Below, piece after piece: positions 1 through 9,175 of a stretch of DNA of 64,000 bases (the stretch's first letter is position 1; the number at the start of each line of letters is the position of its first letter). This stretch comes from Catenuloplanes indicus (GTDB lineage: Bacteria > Actinomycetota > Actinomycetes > Mycobacteriales > Micromonosporaceae), in NCBI RefSeq assembly GCF_030813715.1, contig NZ_JAUSUZ010000001.1, positions 4,774,001 to 4,838,000 of the forward strand, given 5' to 3'. The translations under genes were made by a program, and so were the position numbers. The notes beneath the pieces were generated by a model that was given only the letters and a program-made list of their open reading frames with translations, did not search any database and had not been told where the DNA came from.

Positions 1-1011
1 CAGGCCGATCACCACTGATTCGAGCAGGAACTGGGCGGCGATGTGGTGACGGCGGGCGCCGAGGGCCCGGCGCAGACCGATCTCGGCGGTCCGTTCCATG
101 ACCGTCACTAGGGTGACGTTGGCGATGCCGAGTGCGCCGACGATCAGTGAGACCAGGCCGAGGATCAGGAGCAGGCCGCTGACGTCCTGAGCGACACCGG
201 TGCGGAGCGTGGCCGGGTCGGGTGGCGCGTCGACCTGGAGGCCGGCCGGATCGTTGGGGGCGAGCGCGCGCGGCGCCTGTTCGGCGATCAGGGTTGCGCC
301 GCCGAGGACCGTGGTGATCGCCACCGTGGTCACCGGCCCCAGGTGGAGGCCGTCGTCGGCGGCGGTCCACGGCAGGATCACGGCGTTGGCCAGCACCTGC
401 TGGTCCGCGCGGCCGACCGTGCCGAGTACACCGATGACGGTGTAGGGCTTGCCGTCCACCAGGACGGCGGGCTGGTTGTCGATGCGGGTGAGGCCGAGCT
501 GAGCGGCGGCCTCGGCGCCGAGGACGGCGACCCGGTCGCGGCGTTCCACGTGACCGGTGTCGAAGAACCGGCCCGCGCCCATCGTGGTCCGGGCGGCGTC
601 GAGCAGCGTGGGCGTGGAACCGACGACGGGCAGCAGCCGGTCGAGGATGCGGGTGGGGTCCTTGACCGCGTTGGCGCGTACCGGCAGATCCTTCCCCTCC
701 TGGCTGCGGGAGTAGGCGGCGACCGCGGTGACGCCGTTGAGCCGTGCCACGTCGTCGGTCGCGGTCCAGCGCACGGCCGGTGGTGTGTCCGGGTCGCTCG
801 GCCGCGGTACGTGCACGGTGACCTCGGTCGCGGTGGCCGCGTCGAACCGGCCGGCGATCTGGTTGCCCGCGGTGGCGGAGACACCGAGTGTGGTGACCAG
901 CGTGCCGATGCCCATGACTATGCCGGCGATGGTGAGCGCGGTGCGGGCCGGGCGGGAGCCGATGCCGCTGATGGCCTCGCTGATCAGGTCTCGCCAGGTG
1001 AGCCGGCTCAT
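1..1011 (-). CDS. MacB/FtsX-type ABC transporter permease (partial)
   Basis: Inner-membrane permease of a MacB-like exporter. Translated from the reverse strand it begins [18 protein letters not shown], followed by a first membrane segment ([18 protein letters not shown]) and a long extracytoplasmic domain. Near the window edge comes a second membrane region and the FtsX-family stretch [15 protein letters not shown]. The gene runs off the left end of the window, so the last membrane segments are not seen. Its ATG overlaps the TGA of the ATPase gene by 4 nt (ATGA), which indicates translational coupling. With the ATPase and adaptor it should form an ATP-driven export or envelope-stress complex; the substrate is unknown. 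Confidence 0.9.
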   Translation of the reverse strand, partial: MSRLTWRDLISEAISGIGSRPARTALTIAGIVMGIGTLVTTLGVSATAGNQIAGRFDAATATEVTVHVPRPSDPDTPPAVRWTATDDVARLNGVTAVAAYSRSQEGKDLPVRANAVKDPTRILDRLLPVVGSTPTLLDAARTTMGAGRFFDTGHVERRDRVAVLGAEAAAQLGLTRIDNQPAVLVDGKPYTVIGVLGTVGRADQQVLANAVILPWTAADDGLHLGPVTTVAITTVLGGATLIAEQAPRALAPNDPAGLQVDAPPDPATLRTGVAQDVSGLLLILGLVSLIVGALGIANVTLVTVMERTAEIGLRRALGARRHHIAAQFLLESVVIGL

Positions 1012-1694
1012 CGGCGGTTCCTTTCGAGGAGCGAGAGCCGTCCGTCGCCGATGTGGACCTGCCGGTCCGCGCGGGCCGCCACCGCCAGGTCGTGCGTGAT
1101 GACCAGCAGGGTCGCGCCACCGGCCCGGAGTTCGTCGAAGAGGTCGAGCACCGCGGCGGTGTTGGCGCTGTCGAGGTTGCCGGTGGGCTCGTCGCAGAGC
1201 AGCAGCGCGGGGTCGCCGAGCAGAGCGCGGGCGATGGCGACGCGCTGGCGTTCTCCGCCGGAGAGCCGGCTGGGCAGGAAGTCCTGCCGGTGTCCCATGC
1301 CGACCCGGTCGAGCGCGATGATCGCCTGTCGGTGCCGGGCGGCGGCCGGTACGCCCGTGTAGAGGCCGCCGAGCATGACGTTCTCCAGCACGGTCCGGTA
1401 CATCAGCAGGTGGAAGGACTGGAAGACGAACCCGATGCGGGAGCCGCGCACCTCGGTGCGGCGCCGGTCGCTCATGGTGGTGGTCTCGGTGCCCTCCAGC
1501 GTGTAGCTGCCGGCATCGGGTACGTCGAGCAGCCCGAGCACGTTGAGGAGGGTCGACTTGCCGGAACCGGAAGGGCCGACGATGCCGACGTAGTCGCCGC
1601 GAGTGACTCGCAGGTCGATGCCGGCGAGCGCGGTCACCGGCGGGTGGGTGGGGAAGACCCGGCTGACGCCGGCCAATTCGAGGACGTACGTCAT
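1008..1694 (-). CDS. ABC transporter ATP-binding protein (MacB/LolD type)
   Basis: Cytoplasmic ATPase of 228 aa that powers the adjacent permease. Walker [10 protein letters not shown] lies at residues 40-48, the signature LSGGE at 144-148 and Walker B LLLCDEP at 164-170. The DEPTGNLD extension is characteristic of the LolD/MacB/FtsE branch. The start overlaps the adaptor gene by 4 nt at 1691-1694, and the end overlaps the permease, so the three are one operon. The protein has the usual length for the family and no missing catalytic residue. Family and role in export are secure; the cargo is not. Confidence 0.95.
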   Translation of the reverse strand: MTYVLELAGVSRVFPTHPPVTALAGIDLRVTRGDYVGIVGPSGSGKSTLLNVLGLLDVPDAGSYTLEGTETTTMSDRRRTEVRGSRIGFVFQSFHLLMYRTVLENVMLGGLYTGVPAAARHRQAIIALDRVGMGHRQDFLPSRLSGGERQRVAIARALLGDPALLLCDEPTGNLDSANTAAVLDLFDELRAGGATLLVITHDLAVAARADRQVHIGDGRLSLLERNRR

Positions 1695-2962
1695 GAGCCG
1701 CTGACCACCACACGGTCGCCTGCGGCCAGCGCGGCCCCGTCGCGTACCCGCACCTCGACGTTGCCGTCCGCGGTCAGCCCCGGTTCCACCGGCACGTCTC
1801 GGGTCTGGCCGGTGCCGGTCTGGACGGTCACCCGGGACTGCCCGTCCGAGGCGGTGAAGATCGCCGCTACGGGCACGGTGAGCACCTCGCCGCCGGTGTC
1901 GCCGACGGTGATCCGCACCTGCACCGACTGACCGGCGAGCGCGGCGGCCGCCTTGGCGTCGTCCGGTTTCAGCTGGAGCGGGGTGCCGAGTGCGGCCGGG
2001 TCCTCGCCCTCCTCAGCCGCCGTGGTCGCGTACTCCGCACCCAGGCCGGTGACCTTGGCGGTGAGCGTGCCGCCGGCGGAGTCGTGCAGGGTCGCGGTCA
2101 TGCCCGGCTTGAGCAGTTCGGCGTCCTCGACGGCCACTGTCGCGTTCACCACCAGGCCCGGGTCGGCGACGGTGCCGACCGGGCCGGCCGGTGCGGTGCC
2201 GGCCTTCGCGGTGACCGTGGTCAGCTGGATCGGCAGCTGCGGCAGGAACATGATCTCGCCGCTGGGCACGCTGATGCCGTACGTGCGCCGGAACTCGGCG
2301 AGGTCGGCCTGGGCGTCGGCGAGTGTCTGACCGCCGGCCTCCTTCGCGTCGGCGACGGCCCGTTCGAGCAGCCGCAGTTGCGAGCGCTGCTCGGTGCTGG
2401 GGGCCGTGGCCGCGTACCCGCGCGCGGTGTAGAACGCGTCGACGGCGCTGAGTGCGCTCTCGTCGAGCGGGCCGGTGGCTGCGACCCAGCGGGCCGGGAG
2501 CAGACGGCCCAGCGCGGCGCGCAGCTGCCGTACGTCGTCTCCCTCGGCGCCCCGCACCAGCGTGCGGTACATCGGCACCGTCCCTTTCAGGACGAAGACC
2601 GGCCGGCCGTTGACCTCCAGGAGAACGTCTCCCTCGCGCAGCGTACGGCCGGCCGTGGCGGTCTTGGTGACCAGCTGCGGGCCGGCTTCACCGTCGCCCG
2701 CGGCCACGGTGCCGGTCAGGGTGATCGGCTGTTCCTTGCCGTAGGTGATCGAGCCCTGCGTGGTGACCGTGGAGGTGAGGATGCGCTTCTCGACCGGCAC
2801 GGTGATCAGTGAGGCGGGCGGTGGCTCGCGGTCGGCCGCGGCGTCGGCCGGCGACTTCACCTGCGTGGCGACCAGCCACCCGGCCGCGCCGGCGGCCAGG
2901 GCTACGGCGGTGGTCAGAGCCACCATCCGCACCGGCCGCCGGCTGGGGAGACGGAGGCGCAC
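1691..2962 (-). CDS. Efflux adaptor (HlyD/MacA-like) with peptidoglycan-binding domain
   Basis: Periplasmic-side adaptor of 423 aa. An N-terminal membrane anchor spans about residues 13-33. A PG_binding_1-like segment ([18 protein letters not shown]) follows at about 130-150, and the C-terminal half has beta-barrel and lipoyl-like adaptor features ([18 protein letters not shown]). This combination of membrane fusion protein and peptidoglycan-binding fold is typical of Gram-positive MacA-like partners of MacB permeases. It starts with GTG 2 nt after the lipoprotein stop and overlaps the ATPase by 4 nt. It probably links the exporter to the cell wall. Confidence 0.85.
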   Translation of the reverse strand: MRLRLPSRRPVRMVALTTAVALAAGAAGWLVATQVKSPADAAADREPPPASLITVPVEKRILTSTVTTQGSITYGKEQPITLTGTVAAGDGEAGPQLVTKTATAGRTLREGDVLLEVNGRPVFVLKGTVPMYRTLVRGAEGDDVRQLRAALGRLLPARWVAATGPLDESALSAVDAFYTARGYAATAPSTEQRSQLRLLERAVADAKEAGGQTLADAQADLAEFRRTYGISVPSGEIMFLPQLPIQLTTVTAKAGTAPAGPVGTVADPGLVVNATVAVEDAELLKPGMTATLHDSAGGTLTAKVTGLGAEYATTAAEEGEDPAALGTPLQLKPDDAKAAAALAGQSVQVRITVGDTGGEVLTVPVAAIFTASDGQSRVTVQTGTGQTRDVPVEPGLTADGNVEVRVRDGAALAAGDRVVVSGS

Positions 2963-2964
2963 GG

Positions 2965-3825
2965 TCAGCCCACCCCGCCGCCGCGGGTGACGATCGAGGC
3001 GTACTCGGTGCGGGCGATGGTCGCGTAGTCGCCGCGGCAGTCCAGGTCGGCCAGCGATGCCGTGATCTCCTCGGCCAGACGGGTCTTCGCCTCGGCGGCG
3101 CTGACCGGCTCACCGTTCATCATCGGCGCGTTGATCAAGTCGTAGACGCCGTTGTCGATCAGTCCAGGTTCGGTCGATGCGACCTTGTAGCCCTTGCCGC
3201 GCAGGCAGTCGCCGTACTCGTGCGCGGCTTTCACCACGTCCGGGTCGGTGCGGTACTGCTCGTAGGCGCGGGCCTCCTCGGCCTGGACGTCGGGGTCCGC
3301 GGAGCCGAGATACTTCTCGTAGGCGAGGTCGGAGCAGCCCGGCTCGGTACGGCCGGCCTTGGGGTCGGAGCTGAAGGCCGCATCCCACGCCTGCTGCCGC
3401 GCCGGGTCCAGCCCTTCCCGGATCTTGTTGTTCGGGTTGGCGTCCGGGTTGACGTCGGGCAGCTTGACCATCGGGTCGTCCGGGTAGAGCTGCGCGCTGT
3501 AGATGCCGAAGCCGTACTTCTGCCGGTACTGCCGCAGTTCCTCGTCCGTCTTGAGCAGGCTCGCCGCGCCGGTGAAGTCGGCCGATCGGGAGCGTGTCTC
3601 GATCGGCGGCACGACCTCGTACTGGAAGCCCTTCTCCTTCATGCAGTCGGCGATCATCTTCTCGGCTTCCTGCCGTTTGGCCGCCTCGTCGGACAGTCCG
3701 CCGGCCGCCGCCGGCTCGGTGGCCGCGGGAGTGCCGGTGCCGGTGTCGGTGCCGGTGCCGCCGCAACCGGTCAGCAGGGTCAGACCGGTGACGGTCACGG
3801 CGATGGAGATCAAGGTACGTCGCAT
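2965..3825 (-). CDS. Lipoprotein of unknown function, first gene of ABC exporter operon
   Basis: A 286-aa secreted lipoprotein. It has a signal peptide and lipobox (LLTGC, Cys21), then a Thr/Gly-rich linker. The mature part is charged and contains several cysteines, for example IADCMKEKGF near residue 62 and DCLRGKGY near residue 207. It matches no family I can name. It sits 2 nt upstream of the adaptor gene and so probably belongs to the exporter operon, as a substrate-capture or sensing subunit; that role is inference. There is no Shine-Dalgarno; GATAGT at 3833-3838 (minus strand) lies 7 nt before the ATG, which suggests a leaderless mRNA. Confidence 0.75.
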   Translation of the reverse strand: MRRTLISIAVTVTGLTLLTGCGGTGTDTGTGTPAATEPAAAGGLSDEAAKRQEAEKMIADCMKEKGFQYEVVPPIETRSRSADFTGAASLLKTDEELRQYRQKYGFGIYSAQLYPDDPMVKLPDVNPDANPNNKIREGLDPARQQAWDAAFSSDPKAGRTEPGCSDLAYEKYLGSADPDVQAEEARAYEQYRTDPDVVKAAHEYGDCLRGKGYKVASTEPGLIDNGVYDLINAPMMNGEPVSAAEAKTRLAEEITASLADLDCRGDYATIARTEYASIVTRGGGVG

Positions 3826-3873
3826 GAGGAGAACTATCGGCCGGCGCGTGGTCCGGCACCGTAAGCGTGCTGC

Positions 3874-4965
3874 TTACGCTTTCTTTACCGTCCCCGTCCG
3901 CGGCAGGAAGACCTCGACACGCAGCCCGTCGCTGCCCGAGGACGTCCCGGTGATGCTGCCGTCGTGCGCCTGCACGATCGACCGGACGATGGTCAGCCCC
4001 AGCCCGACGCCGCCACTGTGGTCGATACGAGACCCATGGAGCCGCCGGAACGGCTCGAACAGCCCGGCAACCGCTTCGGCCGGTACGTCGTCGCCGGTGT
4101 TCTCGACCGCCAGGGCCGGTTCGCCGCCCACCACGACGGTGATCGTCCCACCCGGCCGGTTGTACTTGATCGCGTTCTGCACCAGGTTCGACACCAGACG
4201 TTCCAGTAGCACCCGTTCGCCGAGCACCACCCTGGGCGTGAGCCGTGGGGTGATGGTGACCTGCGCCTGGGCGGCGCTGTGCCGGTGCTCGTCGAGGACC
4301 GAGGCCACGATCGTGTCCAGCCGGAGTTCGCTTCGGGACGCCAGGCCCCGGTCGGTTTCGCTGAGCACCAGAAGTGCCTCGATCAGCCGTACGTTCCGCT
4401 CGTTCGTCTCGAGCAACTGCTCGGAGATGACCCGCAGTTTCTCCGGGCTCGGATTGCGGGCCAGGCCGACCTCGATCAGTGTTCGCTGCACCGCGAGCGG
4501 GGTGCGCAGTTCGTGCGAGGCGTCCGCCGCGAACCGGCGCTGCGACTCGTAACCGACCGCCACCCTGCTGATCATGTCGTTGACCGCGCCCGCCAGGTCC
4601 GCCATCGCGCCACGGCGCGAGCCGCTGTGCACCCGGTAGGAGAAGTTCTGCGGGCCCAGGCCGCGGATCTGCGCCGCCAGCTCGCGGATCGGCTGGCCGA
4701 CCGCCCAGTGCATCCCCGTCATGGCGACCGCGAACAGGACGGCCAGGATCAGCAGCAGCATCACCTGGTACGTGACGTCCTCGTCCGCGCCGGCGCTGCA
4801 GAACCTGCCGGCCGAGAGGGAGCCGTCCTCGCGCGTACAGGCTCGGACGAACAGGACCTGAAGCCACTGACCCGAACCGGCGGCGGCCTCCCGGGACAGG
4901 TAGGCGCCCACCGCCAGCACGACGCAGATGAGGGCCGCCCGCTGGAACGGAGAGGGCAGCCTCAT
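3874..4965 (-). CDS. Sensor histidine kinase (OmpR-type system)
   Basis: Membrane histidine kinase of 363 aa. TM1 is at about residues 8-24 and TM2 at about 68-86, with a short extracytoplasmic loop containing two cysteines between them. A HAMP segment follows, then the H-box AADASHELRTPL with His151, the N-box LVQNAIKYN at about 261-269 and the G-box GVGLGLTIV. The start was chosen at 4965 because its ATG overlaps the response-regulator stop (ATGA), and earlier in-frame codons lie inside that gene. It ends 49 nt before the lipoprotein gene of the exporter, so the pair probably controls that operon. Confidence 0.92.
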   Translation of the reverse strand: MRLPSPFQRAALICVVLAVGAYLSREAAAGSGQWLQVLFVRACTREDGSLSAGRFCSAGADEDVTYQVMLLLILAVLFAVAMTGMHWAVGQPIRELAAQIRGLGPQNFSYRVHSGSRRGAMADLAGAVNDMISRVAVGYESQRRFAADASHELRTPLAVQRTLIEVGLARNPSPEKLRVISEQLLETNERNVRLIEALLVLSETDRGLASRSELRLDTIVASVLDEHRHSAAQAQVTITPRLTPRVVLGERVLLERLVSNLVQNAIKYNRPGGTITVVVGGEPALAVENTGDDVPAEAVAGLFEPFRRLHGSRIDHSGGVGLGLTIVRSIVQAHDGSITGTSSGSDGLRVEVFLPRTGTVKKA

Positions 4966-5621
4966 CGGCCGAGCCGATATCCCACCCGCGGCACCGTATG
5001 GATCACCGCTGGGGCGCCGAGCTTCTTCCGCAACGTCATCACGGTGACCCGCACACTGTTGGTGAACGGGTCCGCGTGCTCGTCCCACGCCTGTTCCAGC
5101 AGATCCTCGGCGCTGACCACGGCGCCGTCCGCGCGCAACAGGATCCGCAGCACCGCGAACTCCTTCGGCGAGAGCCGCAGCGGCAGCCCGTCCCGGGACA
5201 CGGTGTGCCGAGGGACGTCGAGCACGATCCCGTCCCGCTCCAGCACCGGCTTCTGCGCCTGGTTCGCCCGCCGGCCCAGCGCCTGCACACGGGCCACCAA
5301 CTCGGCGAACGCGAACGGCTTCGTCAGGTAGTCGTCGGCGCCCATACCCAGGCCTTCGACCCGGTCCCGGATCCCGGCCGCGGCGGTCAGCAGCAGGACC
5401 CGGGTGTCGATGCCGGCGTCGACGACGTGCCGGCACACCTCTTCACCGGTCAGGACCGGCATGTCCCGGTCGAGGACCGCTACGTCGTACCGGTTCACCG
5501 TGAGTCGTTCCAGCGCCGCGTCACCGTCGTAGACGACATCGACCGCCATCGCGAACTCCCGCAGGCCGTCGGCAACCGTGTCCGCCAGGATCCGCTCGTC
5601 GTCGGCGATCAGTACCCGCAC
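4962..5621 (-). CDS. OmpR/PhoB-family response regulator
   Basis: DNA-binding response regulator of 219 aa. The receiver domain carries the acidic pair DD at residues 7-8, the phosphoacceptor Asp51 in VAVLDRDMP, and the Thr/Lys switch region (LLLTAAAG, YLTKPF). The C-terminal winged helix ends in VIHTVPRVGYRLGR, a classic OmpR/PhoB ending. The start is GTG at 5621, with a G-rich ribosome site about 10 nt upstream; longer in-frame readings run into the CPBP gene. It is coupled to the kinase by a 4-nt overlap. Confidence 0.93.
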   Translation of the reverse strand: MRVLIADDERILADTVADGLREFAMAVDVVYDGDAALERLTVNRYDVAVLDRDMPVLTGEEVCRHVVDAGIDTRVLLLTAAAGIRDRVEGLGMGADDYLTKPFAFAELVARVQALGRRANQAQKPVLERDGIVLDVPRHTVSRDGLPLRLSPKEFAVLRILLRADGAVVSAEDLLEQAWDEHADPFTNSVRVTVMTLRKKLGAPAVIHTVPRVGYRLGR

Positions 5622-5695
5622 GCCAGCACCACCCCCCGGCCGCACACTGTGGCAGCACCGACATAAAAATACGATAAGCCCGGCGGCCTGCTGCG

Positions 5696-6484
5696 CTACA
5701 GCCAGGACACGTGCGGGGCCAGCAGGGCGTAGCCGACGAACGCGACGATGTCGAGGATCGTGTGGGCGACGATCAGGGGCATGACGCGCTTGAAGCGAAG
5801 GTGGAAGAGGCAGAAGACGACGCCCATCACGATGTTGCCGATGAAACCGCCGAAGCCCTGATATAGGTGGTACGAGCCGCGGAGCACCGAGCTGGTGAGG
5901 ATGATCGCGGGGACGCGCCAGCGGAGGTGTTCGAGGCGGCGCATCAGGTAGCCGACGACCAGCACCTCCTCCAGGACGGCGTTCTTCGCGGCGGCCAGGA
6001 CGAGGACGGGCACGGTCCACCAGACGTCGTTGAGCGCGGACGCGACCACCGTGGTGTTCAGGCCCAGTTCGCGGGCGACCAGGTAGAGGCCGAGGCCGGG
6101 CAGCCCGATGCCGGCGGCCAGGGCGCTGCCGGAACCGAGGTCGAAGAACGGGCGGCGGAAGTCCAGGCCCATGCCGGCGGCGCGGTCACGGGCCAGCAGG
6201 TGCAGCGCGAGCGCGACCGGCATCAGCGCGAAGAAGATCCGCAGCAGCTGGAGTGTCAGGTCGAGGTAGGGGCGGTCGGACGCGGCCGGGTTGAGCGTGG
6301 ACGTCTGTGCGGACAGCGGCGTGGACGCGGTGAGCCGGCCGACGATGTTGACCAGCGAGAAGACCGCGGACTGGCCGAGCGACAGGCCGAAGACGATCAG
6401 CAGCTCGAACCGGAGGGTACGGTCGCGGTGTGCGAGGCCGTCGGGGGCGTCCAGGAGCGCGGTCACCTGAATACTGTGCCCCAT
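5696..6484 (-). CDS. CPBP-family intramembrane protease-like protein
   Basis: Multi-pass membrane protein of about 262 aa with the CPBP (Abi/Rce1) signature regions: LEEVLVVGYLMRRL (paired glutamates), SYHLYQGFGG (second motif with His) and HTILDIVAF (third motif). These residues form the proposed intramembrane metal or water-activating site. The canonical EExxxR arginine is replaced in the first motif (EEVLVV). The start is uncertain: ATG 6484 is preferred, but an in-frame ATG at 6547 exists and would share the palindrome CATG with the divergent flavohemoglobin start. The substrate is unknown. Confidence 0.85.
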   Translation of the reverse strand: MGHSIQVTALLDAPDGLAHRDRTLRFELLIVFGLSLGQSAVFSLVNIVGRLTASTPLSAQTSTLNPAASDRPYLDLTLQLLRIFFALMPVALALHLLARDRAAGMGLDFRRPFFDLGSGSALAAGIGLPGLGLYLVARELGLNTTVVASALNDVWWTVPVLVLAAAKNAVLEEVLVVGYLMRRLEHLRWRVPAIILTSSVLRGSYHLYQGFGGFIGNIVMGVVFCLFHLRFKRVMPLIVAHTILDIVAFVGYALLAPHVSWL

Positions 6485-6545
6485 CCGGGTCCGGTCGCAC
6501 AGCGCGTCCGCGCGGGGCGCCGGGCGAGGCCGAGGATCGCGGGTC

Positions 6546-7646
6546 ATGGGCGATCTGCCGCACCTTCTGCGCGAGAGCTGGGCCGTCGTCGAGGAGCAGC
6601 GGGAGAAGCTGGCGGGCTACTTCTACGCGCGGATCTTCCTGTCCTATCCGCATCTGCGTGAGCTGTTCCCGGTGCAGATGGACGTGCAGCGGTCGCGGCT
6701 GCTGAGTGCGATCGTCACGGCGGTGCAGACGATCGACGATCCGGAGCGGCTGGACGACTATCTGCGCGGGCTGGGCCGGGATCACCGGAAGTTCCAGGTC
6801 ACGCCGGAGCAGTACGGAGTGGTCGGCGACGCGCTGCTGGAGTCGTTGCGGATCTTCGGGGGCGACCGCTGGACGGCGGACTTCGACCGGGCCTGGCGGG
6901 AGGCGTACGACATGATCTCGCAGAAGATGATCTCCGCGGCGCGGGACGAGACGGGCGATCCGGCGTTCTGGGTCGCGGAGGTGCTCAGCCACGAGCGGCG
7001 CGGGCGGGACATCGCGGTGCTGACGGTGCTGCCGGGGCAGCCGCTGGAGTTCCGGGCCGGGCAGTACGTGAGCGTGGAGTGCCCGGCGTACCGGCCGCGG
7101 GTGTGGCGGGTCTACTCGATGGCGAACGCGCCGCGCCGGGACCGCACGCTGGAGTTCCACGTCCGCGCGCTGAGCAGCGGGTGGGTGTCCGGCGCGCTGG
7201 TCCGCCGAGTGCGCGCCGGTGATCTGCTGCGGCTGGCCGCGCCGATGGGCTCGATGACGCTGGACCGCCGCTCGACCCGGGACATCGTGTGCGTGGCCGG
7301 CAGCACCGGCCTGGCCCCGATCAAGGCGCTGCTGGAAGAGCTGACCCGGTTCAACCGTACGCGCTGGGTGCACGTGTTCTTCGGTGCCGCGACCCGGGAG
7401 GAGCTGTACGACCTGCCGGAACTGCGGGCGATCGCGGCTGCGCACCCGTGGGTGTCACTGGTGCCGGCGTGCAGCCGGGACGCGAGCTTCGACGGCGAGC
7501 ACGGCAACGTGTCGGAGATCGTCGGCCGGTACGGGCCCTGGAACGACCACGACTTCTACGTGGCCGGTTCGACGGAGATGGTCCGGGCCACGCTGCGCAC
7601 GCTGGCCGCGCTGGACGTGCCGCGATCACGCATCCGGCACGACTAG
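6546..7646 (+). CDS. Flavohemoglobin-like protein (globin + FAD/NAD reductase)
   Basis: A 366-aa protein with an N-terminal globin and a C-terminal ferredoxin-NADP reductase-like module. Globin residues expected for NO dioxygenases are present: the B10 Tyr in YFYARIF, the E7 Gln in DVQRSRL and the proximal F8 His in GRDHRKFQV. The reductase carries the FAD motif RVYS and the NAD-binding GSTGLAPIKALLEEL. Family members usually detoxify nitric oxide using NADH, FAD and haem. It is shorter than the usual 390-400 aa and ends RSRIRHD, without the aromatic ending common in Hmp proteins. It converges tail-to-tail on the deformylase fusion with a 2-nt gap. Confidence 0.88.
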   Translation: MGDLPHLLRESWAVVEEQREKLAGYFYARIFLSYPHLRELFPVQMDVQRSRLLSAIVTAVQTIDDPERLDDYLRGLGRDHRKFQVTPEQYGVVGDALLESLRIFGGDRWTADFDRAWREAYDMISQKMISAARDETGDPAFWVAEVLSHERRGRDIAVLTVLPGQPLEFRAGQYVSVECPAYRPRVWRVYSMANAPRRDRTLEFHVRALSSGWVSGALVRRVRAGDLLRLAAPMGSMTLDRRSTRDIVCVAGSTGLAPIKALLEELTRFNRTRWVHVFFGAATREELYDLPELRAIAAAHPWVSLVPACSRDASFDGEHGNVSEIVGRYGPWNDHDFYVAGSTEMVRATLRTLAALDVPRSRIRHD

Positions 7647-7648
7647 CC

Positions 7649-9175
7649 CTAGTAGCGCCAGGGGAGGCCGCCGTCCTGGTACTCCTCGACCGAGACCAGG
7701 CGCGCGTCCGGTGGCATACGGTCGAGGTAGAGCCGTCCGTCCAGGTGGTCGATCTCGTGCGCGACCAGCCGGGCCATCGCCCGCTCGAACGTGGTGATCA
7801 CGCGGGTGCCGTCCCAGCGTTCGTGCTCGACGTCGATGCGCAGTGGCCGGCGGACCGGGCCCCGCTCGTCGAAGAACGACAGGCAGCCCTCGTACTGGAC
7901 GTCGGTCTCCGCGGACTCGGTCACCACCCGCGGGTTGATCAGCGTCACCGGCTCCACCGCCGGGTCCGGCGGCCGGATCACCGCGACCGCGACCGGCAGC
8001 CCGATCTGCGGCGCGGCCAGCCCCATGCCCTTGCGGAAATCGTGCAGCGTCTCGACCCGGCCGGCCGCGCGGTGCAGCGCCTCGGCCACGTCACGCGCCT
8101 GCCGGGCCTGTTCGGGCAGCGGGAGCCGGCGGGCCGGCGTACCAAGCCGGGTGTCGCCGCGTTGCAGGATGCCGGCCGCGCGCATGCGGTCGCTGGCCCG
8201 CTGGCCGCCGGTCGGTGCCGGGGTGCCGCGGAATCGCCAGGACAGTTTGTAGCGCGCGTTGAGCGGTGGCTCGTCCGTGGACCACTCGAAGACCGCGCGG
8301 TCGTTCTCCTCGTGCCGGGTGAACGGGGTGCGCAGCGGCGCTTCCTCGGCGGAGAGCGAGGTCTCCTCGCCCCAGACCGTGGGGTCGAGCGCGGCCGGGA
8401 AGTCCAGCCGGACGGTGAGCTGCCGGGTGGGCAGCCGGACCGCGCGCTGGAACCACTGGCCCCACTTCTCCTCGGCGACGGAGTACCCGTACTCGATCGT
8501 GGTGCGCTGGCCGGGGTAGAGCGGGAAGCGGCCGTTGTCGTTCTCGAAGAGCAGCCACATCTCCTTGTCCGCGTCCCGGTCGCGCTTCTTCCGCCAGCGC
8601 ATCGGCTCCCGCGCGTACGGCGCACCCCAGAACGCGGTGAGTTTCAGCTCGTCGAAGGAGAGCGGGTGCTCGCGATGGTGCCGGTTGGAGCGCTCCGGGT
8701 CGCCGGGGTACCGGTCGACCGCGACCTTGACCATGTAGCGCGTCACCGGCTCGGTGCCGGCGTTGTAGAGCGCGCGCCGGATCACGCAGCGGTACTCGCC
8801 GTCGGCGTAGACCAGTTCCGCGATCTCCTGCTCGACGACCAGGCCGGTGCCGGGCGGCAGCCACTGCTCGGGCACGGGCGGGTCGCGGTGCGTGAGGCCG
8901 CTGGAGCGCACGTGGCGGAGTTCGTCGTACTCCTGGAAGCGCTGCCAGATGCGGCCGCCCGCGTCGAGCACGGCCTCGGCCCGGCGGGCGAAATCCTCGG
9001 TGGGGCGGTGGCGGCGGCCCTCGACGTGGCTGACGTAGGACGGGTCGAAGCCCATCCGTGCGGCCAGTTGCTTCTTGGTCATTCCGCGGTCGGCACGCCA
9101 CTGGGACAGTTCGGCGGCGAACGAGTCGGCCGCCCGTTCCAGCGGCGAGGTCGGCGATGCCGGCTGTGCTGTCAT
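7649..9175 (-). CDS. XRE-family HTH protein fused to peptide deformylase
   Basis: A 508-aa fusion. Residues about 15-75 form an XRE/Cro HTH (LAARMGFDPSYVSHVEGRR). Residues about 105-320 are a beta-rich middle domain I do not recognise by name. Residues about 340-508 are a complete peptide deformylase with all three motifs: GMGLAAPQIG (383-392), EGCLS (429-433) and HEIDH (473-477), which bind the catalytic Fe2+/Zn2+. Deformylases are normally stand-alone enzymes of about 170-220 aa that remove N-formyl groups from nascent proteins. ATG 9175 was chosen because AAGGA lies 6 nt upstream; GTG 9178 is possible. The fusion suggests a DNA-bound or regulator-linked deformylase; this is inference. Confidence 0.9.
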   Translation of the reverse strand: MTAQPASPTSPLERAADSFAAELSQWRADRGMTKKQLAARMGFDPSYVSHVEGRRHRPTEDFARRAEAVLDAGGRIWQRFQEYDELRHVRSSGLTHRDPPVPEQWLPPGTGLVVEQEIAELVYADGEYRCVIRRALYNAGTEPVTRYMVKVAVDRYPGDPERSNRHHREHPLSFDELKLTAFWGAPYAREPMRWRKKRDRDADKEMWLLFENDNGRFPLYPGQRTTIEYGYSVAEEKWGQWFQRAVRLPTRQLTVRLDFPAALDPTVWGEETSLSAEEAPLRTPFTRHEENDRAVFEWSTDEPPLNARYKLSWRFRGTPAPTGGQRASDRMRAAGILQRGDTRLGTPARRLPLPEQARQARDVAEALHRAAGRVETLHDFRKGMGLAAPQIGLPVAVAVIRPPDPAVEPVTLINPRVVTESAETDVQYEGCLSFFDERGPVRRPLRIDVEHERWDGTRVITTFERAMARLVAHEIDHLDGRLYLDRMPPDARLVSVEEYQDGGLPWRY

